Positions 5,191 through 9,023 of a stretch of DNA of 9,023 nt are shown here, in pieces. The translations under genes were made by a program, and so were the position numbers. The stretch spans positions 1-9,023 of the forward strand of contig JAHDDN010000209.1 in the NCBI GenBank assembly GCA_020629335.1, written 5' to 3'. The DNA comes from Chitinophagales bacterium (GTDB taxonomy: Bacteria > Bacteroidota > Bacteroidia > Chitinophagales > UBA2359). The notes under the pieces are model-generated. The model ran no database searches. It saw only the letters and a program-made list of their open reading frames with translations, and had not been told where the DNA came from. The first letter of the stretch is position 1, and every line of letters starts with the position of its first letter.

Positions 5191-8100
5191 TTATGGTTCA
5201 TAAGATAAACTTGGAGCTAGCCATTTTTCCATTTCTTTGATGCTCATCCCTTTTCGCTCTGCTAAGGATTTTACTTGATCTTTATTAACTTGGCCAATAC
5301 CAAAATAGCTAGATTCAGGATGTGCAAAATACCAGCCGCTTACAGAAGCTGCAGGATACATAGCAAAGCTTTCGGTCAGCTTAATTCCTATTTTATCCTC
5401 AACACCTAATAGATCGAAAAGCTTTTGCTTTTCTGTATGATCTGGGCAAGCAGGATAGCCTGGTGCAGGTCGAATACCTTGGTATTTTTCTGCGATTAGT
5501 TCATCATTACTGAGTTTTTCTTTTTTTGCATAGCCCCAAATATCTGTTCTGACTAATCGGTGCATATATTCAGTAAGTGCTTCGGCTAAACGATCTGCTA
5601 AAGCTTTAAGTAGAATAGCATTATAGTCGTCATTATTGGCTTCAAATTTCTTGATCCACTTTTCAATGCCGATTCCACTTGTAACAGCAAAAGCTCCGAT
5701 ATGGTCATTAAGCCCAGTTTCCAAAGGTGCTATAAAATCAGAAAGGCTTCGATTGGGTAGGTTTTTGGCCTTTTGGACTTGCTGACGCATATTACTCAGG
5801 GTAGCGATATGAGCCGTTCGTTTTTTATCAGCATAGACTTCTATATCATCATTAGCTAGTGAATTAGCTGGAAATAAGCCGATGACAGCTTTAGCCTTTA
5901 ACCATTTCTCCGAAACAATCTTTTTAAGCATCACTTGGGCATCATTGAAGAGGCGAGTAGCTTCTTCTCCCATATTCTTATCTTTTAATATAACGGGATA
6001 TTTCCCTCTTAATTGCCAGCTAGTAAAGAATGGTGTCCAATCAATATAAGGAACAATTTCCTGTAATGGGAAGTCTTCCCATACTTTAATGCCTGTGTAT
6101 TTAGGCTTAGCAGGTTTGTATTGGCTCCAATCACAGGTCCATTTATTAGTTCTGGCCTCTGTTATTGGTAATAATTTTTTACTGACCTTTTTACTAGCAT
6201 GTCTTGCCCTGAAGGTTTCGTATTTTTCGCTGATTTCCTTTACGAAAGCTAATTTTTGATTGTCGCTCAAAAGAGAATTGGCCACTGGTACACTTTTAGA
6301 GGCGTCTTGGACATGAATAGTAGGGCCACTATATTTAGGAGCGATCTTTACAGCTGTATGCATTTGACTGGTGGTTGCTCCTCCGATGAGTAGTGGAATA
6401 TCAAAACCTTCTCTTTCCATTTCTTCTGCTACGAATACCATTTCATCTAAAGATGGAGTAATCAAACCACTTAGGCCGATGATATCTACTTTTTCTTCTT
6501 TGGCTTTTTTGAGTATTTGAGCAGCAGGAACCATTACGCCCATATCTATTACATCATAGTTGTTGCACGCTAATACAACCCCTACGATATTTTTACCAAT
6601 ATCATGCACATCTCCTTTGACGGTAGCCATTAATATTTTGCTCTGTGCTTTTTGACTATTATTGGCTTTCTTTTCTGCTTCTAGATAGGGATTTAAGTAA
6701 GCAACAGATTTTTTCATGACTCTTGCACTCTTAACTACTTGTGGTAAGAACATTTTACCAGAGCCAAATAAATCACCTACTACATTCATACCGTCCATTA
6801 AAGGACCTTCTATGACATGTATTGGACTATTGTATTTTTGATAAGCTTCTTCAGTATCCTCTTCAATAAAATCAACGATTCCTTTTACTAAGGAGTGTTC
6901 TAAACGTTTTTCTACGCTTGCTTCTCTCCAAGAGAGGTCCGCTTTTCTAACTTTTCCCTTACCTTTTACTTTTTCGGCATAGTCTACTAAGCGCTCAGTG
7001 GCCTCTTCATTGCGATTGAAGAGGACATCTTCTACTAGTTTAAGGAGAGCTTTAGGGATTTCTTCATAGACTTCTATCATACCAGCATTTACGATCCCCA
7101 TATCCATACCTGCTTGAATGGCATGGTATAAGAAGGCAGAGTGCATGGCTTCTCTAACCATATTATTGCCTCTAAAGGCAAATGAAATATTACTAACTCC
7201 ACCGCTGACGCTTACTTCAGGCATACGCTCTTTAATTTGGCGAGTGGCTTCAATAAATGCGATAGCATATTCATTATGTTCCTTGATACCTGTTGCTACT
7301 GCAAAAATATTGGGGTCAAAGATGATGTCTTGTGGAGGGAAGCCTACTTCTTTCGTCAAGATATCGTAAGAACGCTGGCAAATCTCTACTTTTCTTTCTA
7401 TCGTATCGGCTTGGCCTTCTTCATCAAAAGCCATGACCACTACAGCCGCCCCGTATTTTCTTACTTTACTGGCTTGTTCGATAAAGCTTTCTTTTCCTTC
7501 CTTTAGGGAAATGGAATTAACGATTCCTTTACCTTGTAGGCATTTGAGGCCTGTTTCTATGACACTCCATTTAGAGGAGTCTACCATGATAGGCAATTTA
7601 GAAATATCAGGTTCAGAGGCGATCAGGTTGAGGAAATGCTTCATGCTTCCTTCTGAATCTAACATGCCTTCATCCATGTTAACATCAATGACTTGTGCAC
7701 CACCTTCTACTTGATGGCGGGCTACTGATAAAGCCTCTTCAAATTTTTCTCCTAAGATGAGTTTAGAAAATTTTCGTGAACCTGTCACATTGGTTCTTTC
7801 GCCTACATTTACGAAGTTACTTTCAGGATATACAGTGATAGCTTCTAAACCACTTAAACGTAAATTAGGAGTAATGCTTGGTACTTGGCGTATTTCGGCT
7901 TTTTCAACTGCTTTTACAATGGCAGCGATATGGTCAGGTGTTGTTCCACAACATCCACCTACCATATTGACTAATCCATTTAGCGAAAAATCTTTCAAAT
8001 AATCACCTGTTTCATCGGGTGTCTCATCGTATTCTCCAAAGGCATTAGGCAAACCAGCATTAGGATAGCAACTGACATAGCAATCTGCAATTTTAGAAAG

Positions 8101-8865
8101 CTCGGCAAGATAAGGACGCATTTCTTGTGCACCTAAAGAGCAATTTAGCCCAATGCTAAATAGCTTAACATGACTAACAGAGTTATAAAATGCCTCTACG
8201 GTTTGGCCAGATAGAGTGCGTCCACTACTATCGGTGATCGTGAATGATACCATAATCGGTAGTTCCTTACCCGTATTTTCAAATAATTCTTGTATAGCAA
8301 AAAGAGCCGCTTTGCAGTTAAGTGTATCAAAGACGGTCTCGACTAGAAGAATATCTGCTCCTCCATCCATTAATCCTTTGGCTTGATCGTAATAAGCTTC
8401 CTTAATCTCGTCGAATTCGACGGCTCTATAGCCAGGGCGATTGACATCGGGCGACATGGAGGCGGTTACATTCATAGGGCCTATGGAACCTGCTACGAAG
8501 CGAGGTTTTTTAGGATTGGCTTTAGTGTACTTTTTCGCTGCTTTTTTAGCAATTTTCGCTGCCTCTAAGTTGATTTCGTAGGCAAGGTTTTGCAGCTCAT
8601 AGTCAGATTGAGAGATGGCGGTGGCATTGAAGGTATTAGTTTCGATAATATCTGCGCCTGCCTCTAAGTAACGTTCATGGATTTCGTAAATAACTTTGCT
8701 TTTAGTAATGCAGAGTAGATCATTATTCCCTTTTAGATCTTTGGGGTGATCTTTGAAACGTTCTCCTCGAAAGTCGGCTTCGGTGAGCTGGTAGCCTTGT
8801 ATAAGGCTTCCCATAGCTCCATCTAACACTAATATTCGGTCTTTTACGGCTTGGTATATCGTCAT
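5191..8865 (-). CDS. metH: cobalamin-dependent methionine synthase MetH
   Basis: MetH transfers the methyl group of 5-methyltetrahydrofolate to homocysteine through methylcobalamin, making methionine and tetrahydrofolate in the cytoplasm. The 1224-residue product is full length (E. coli MetH has 1227) and has all four modules in one chain. The homocysteine-binding barrel (about 1-325) has zinc ligands Cys242, Cys305 and Cys306 (in [10 protein letters not shown]). The pterin-binding barrel (about 350-620) includes [14 protein letters not shown]. The cap and cobalamin domain (about 640-880) has DVHDIGKN with the cobalt-ligating His754. The AdoMet reactivation domain (about 900-1224) carries [12 protein letters not shown] (1132-1143). 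No truncation or frameshift is seen. The ATG at 8865 is supported by a strong promoter 24 bases upstream. There is no Shine-Dalgarno sequence; the leader is short and A-rich. The 391-base gap to the next gene suggests a single-gene transcript. Confidence 0.99.
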   Translation of the reverse strand: MTIYQAVKDRILVLDGAMGSLIQGYQLTEADFRGERFKDHPKDLKGNNDLLCITKSKVIYEIHERYLEAGADIIETNTFNATAISQSDYELQNLAYEINLEAAKIAKKAAKKYTKANPKKPRFVAGSIGPMNVTASMSPDVNRPGYRAVEFDEIKEAYYDQAKGLMDGGADILLVETVFDTLNCKAALFAIQELFENTGKELPIMVSFTITDSSGRTLSGQTVEAFYNSVSHVKLFSIGLNCSLGAQEMRPYLAELSKIADCYVSCYPNAGLPNAFGEYDETPDETGDYLKDFSLNGLVNMVGGCCGTTPDHIAAIVKAVEKAEIRQVPSITPNLRLSGLEAITVYPESNFVNVGERTNVTGSRKFSKLILGEKFEEALSVARHQVEGGAQVIDVNMDEGMLDSEGSMKHFLNLIASEPDISKLPIMVDSSKWSVIETGLKCLQGKGIVNSISLKEGKESFIEQASKVRKYGAAVVVMAFDEEGQADTIERKVEICQRSYDILTKEVGFPPQDIIFDPNIFAVATGIKEHNEYAIAFIEATRQIKERMPEVSVSGGVSNISFAFRGNNMVREAMHSAFLYHAIQAGMDMGIVNAGMIEVYEEIPKALLKLVEDVLFNRNEEATERLVDYAEKVKGKGKVRKADLSWREASVEKRLEHSLVKGIVDFIEEDTEEAYQKYNSPIHVIEGPLMDGMNVVGDLFGSGKMFLPQVVKSARVMKKSVAYLNPYLEAEKKANNSQKAQSKILMATVKGDVHDIGKNIVGVVLACNNYDVIDMGVMVPAAQILKKAKEEKVDIIGLSGLITPSLDEMVFVAEEMEREGFDIPLLIGGATTSQMHTAVKIAPKYSGPTIHVQDASKSVPVANSLLSDNQKLAFVKEISEKYETFRARHASKKVSKKLLPITEARTNKWTCDWSQYKPAKPKYTGIKVWEDFPLQEIVPYIDWTPFFTSWQLRGKYPVILKDKNMGEEATRLFNDAQVMLKKIVSEKWLKAKAVIGLFPANSLANDDIEVYADKKRTAHIATLSNMRQQVQKAKNLPNRSLSDFIAPLETGLNDHIGAFAVTSGIGIEKWIKKFEANNDDYNAILLKALADRLAEALTEYMHRLVRTDIWGYAKKEKLSNDELIAEKYQGIRPAPGYPACPDHTEKQKLFDLLGVEDKIGIKLTESFAMYPAASVSGWYFAHPESSYFGIGQVNKDQVKSLAERKGMSIKEMEKWLAPSLSYEP

Positions 8866-8888
8866 CGTGAGTTTTTCTTTTTAGACTG

Positions 8889-8919
8889 CAAAGGTAGTTA
8901 GGAAAGTTGGAATAATAAA
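8889..8919 (-). promoter_or_regulatory. metH promoter (Bacteroidota type)
   Basis: On the minus strand TTTA (8916-8919), 19 bases, then TACCTTTG (8889-8896) fits the Bacteroidota consensus TTTG, 19-21 bases, TAnnTTTG, perfectly in the downstream box and with one mismatch in the upstream box. Transcription would start near 8882-8885, giving a leader of about 17-20 bases, too short for a riboswitch. Confidence 0.75.
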
Positions 8920-8933
8920 CTTGCATTTTCAAT

Positions 8934-9011
8934 AACGTTTGGAAACGTTGAAACGTTGAGAACGTTGGAACATTACTTAGTTATAATATGAAATTATTCG
9001 GTTAAAACGTT
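8934..9011. repeat. cluster of five AACGTT palindromes
   Basis: The 6-bp palindrome AACGTT occurs at 8934, 8944, 8952, 8961 and 9006. The first four are spaced 10, 8 and 9 bases apart, usually within the context GAACGTTG or AAACGTTG. The cluster starts 15 bases upstream of the metH -33 box, so it could be an array of regulator sites for metH or for a gene beyond the window, or merely a simple-sequence tract. The window ends without another gene. Confidence 0.7.
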
Positions 9012-9023
9012 CATACTTTATTC

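Noticed and set aside
8866..9023. SAM or cobalamin riboswitch upstream of metH
   Set aside because: The promoter match leaves a leader of only about 20 bases, and no conserved riboswitch core such as a B12-box is visible on the minus strand.

Overview
The window looks like chromosomal DNA from a member of the Bacteroidota. Coding DNA is AT-rich, none of the starts is set by a Shine-Dalgarno sequence, and metH has a close match to the Bacteroidota promoter (TTTA, 19 bases, TACCTTTG). The GC-rich dispersed intergenic elements recall, from memory only, those of Saprospira/Aureispira-type genomes; the phylum is fairly secure and the family is a guess.

All five genes lie on the minus strand, so transcription runs from high to low coordinates: metH (cobalamin-dependent methionine synthase), two small paralogous membrane proteins with C-terminal SPOR-like domains, an N-acetylmuramoyl-L-alanine amidase lipoprotein, and mnmE (tRNA-modification GTPase). 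Gaps of 391, 186, 492 and 417 bases make one operon unlikely. A strong intrinsic terminator follows the second SPOR gene. metH and mnmE are housekeeping genes. The middle three suggest envelope work: amidases strip stem peptides from peptidoglycan, and SPOR domains in characterised proteins bind the denuded glycan left behind.

The most unusual content is noncoding. Two copies of a GC-rich element of about 130 bp (1673-1801 and, inverted, 3158-3288) flank the amidase gene. Each folds into a hairpin of about 100 nt, and the inner stem differs between copies by paired, compensatory changes, which implies selection on structure. Both copies have a 7-8 bp periodic A/T-rich tandem array beside the same end. 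Other intergenic structure includes a separate long hairpin (1545-1606), five inverted repeats in a row downstream of metH (4921-5110), five AACGTT palindromes upstream of the metH promoter (8934-9011), and a 22-bp tandem repeat beyond mnmE (1-58) that runs off the window.

No tRNA, rRNA, transposase, CRISPR array or defence gene was seen. If something undescribed is here, the covarying hairpin element is the best candidate.
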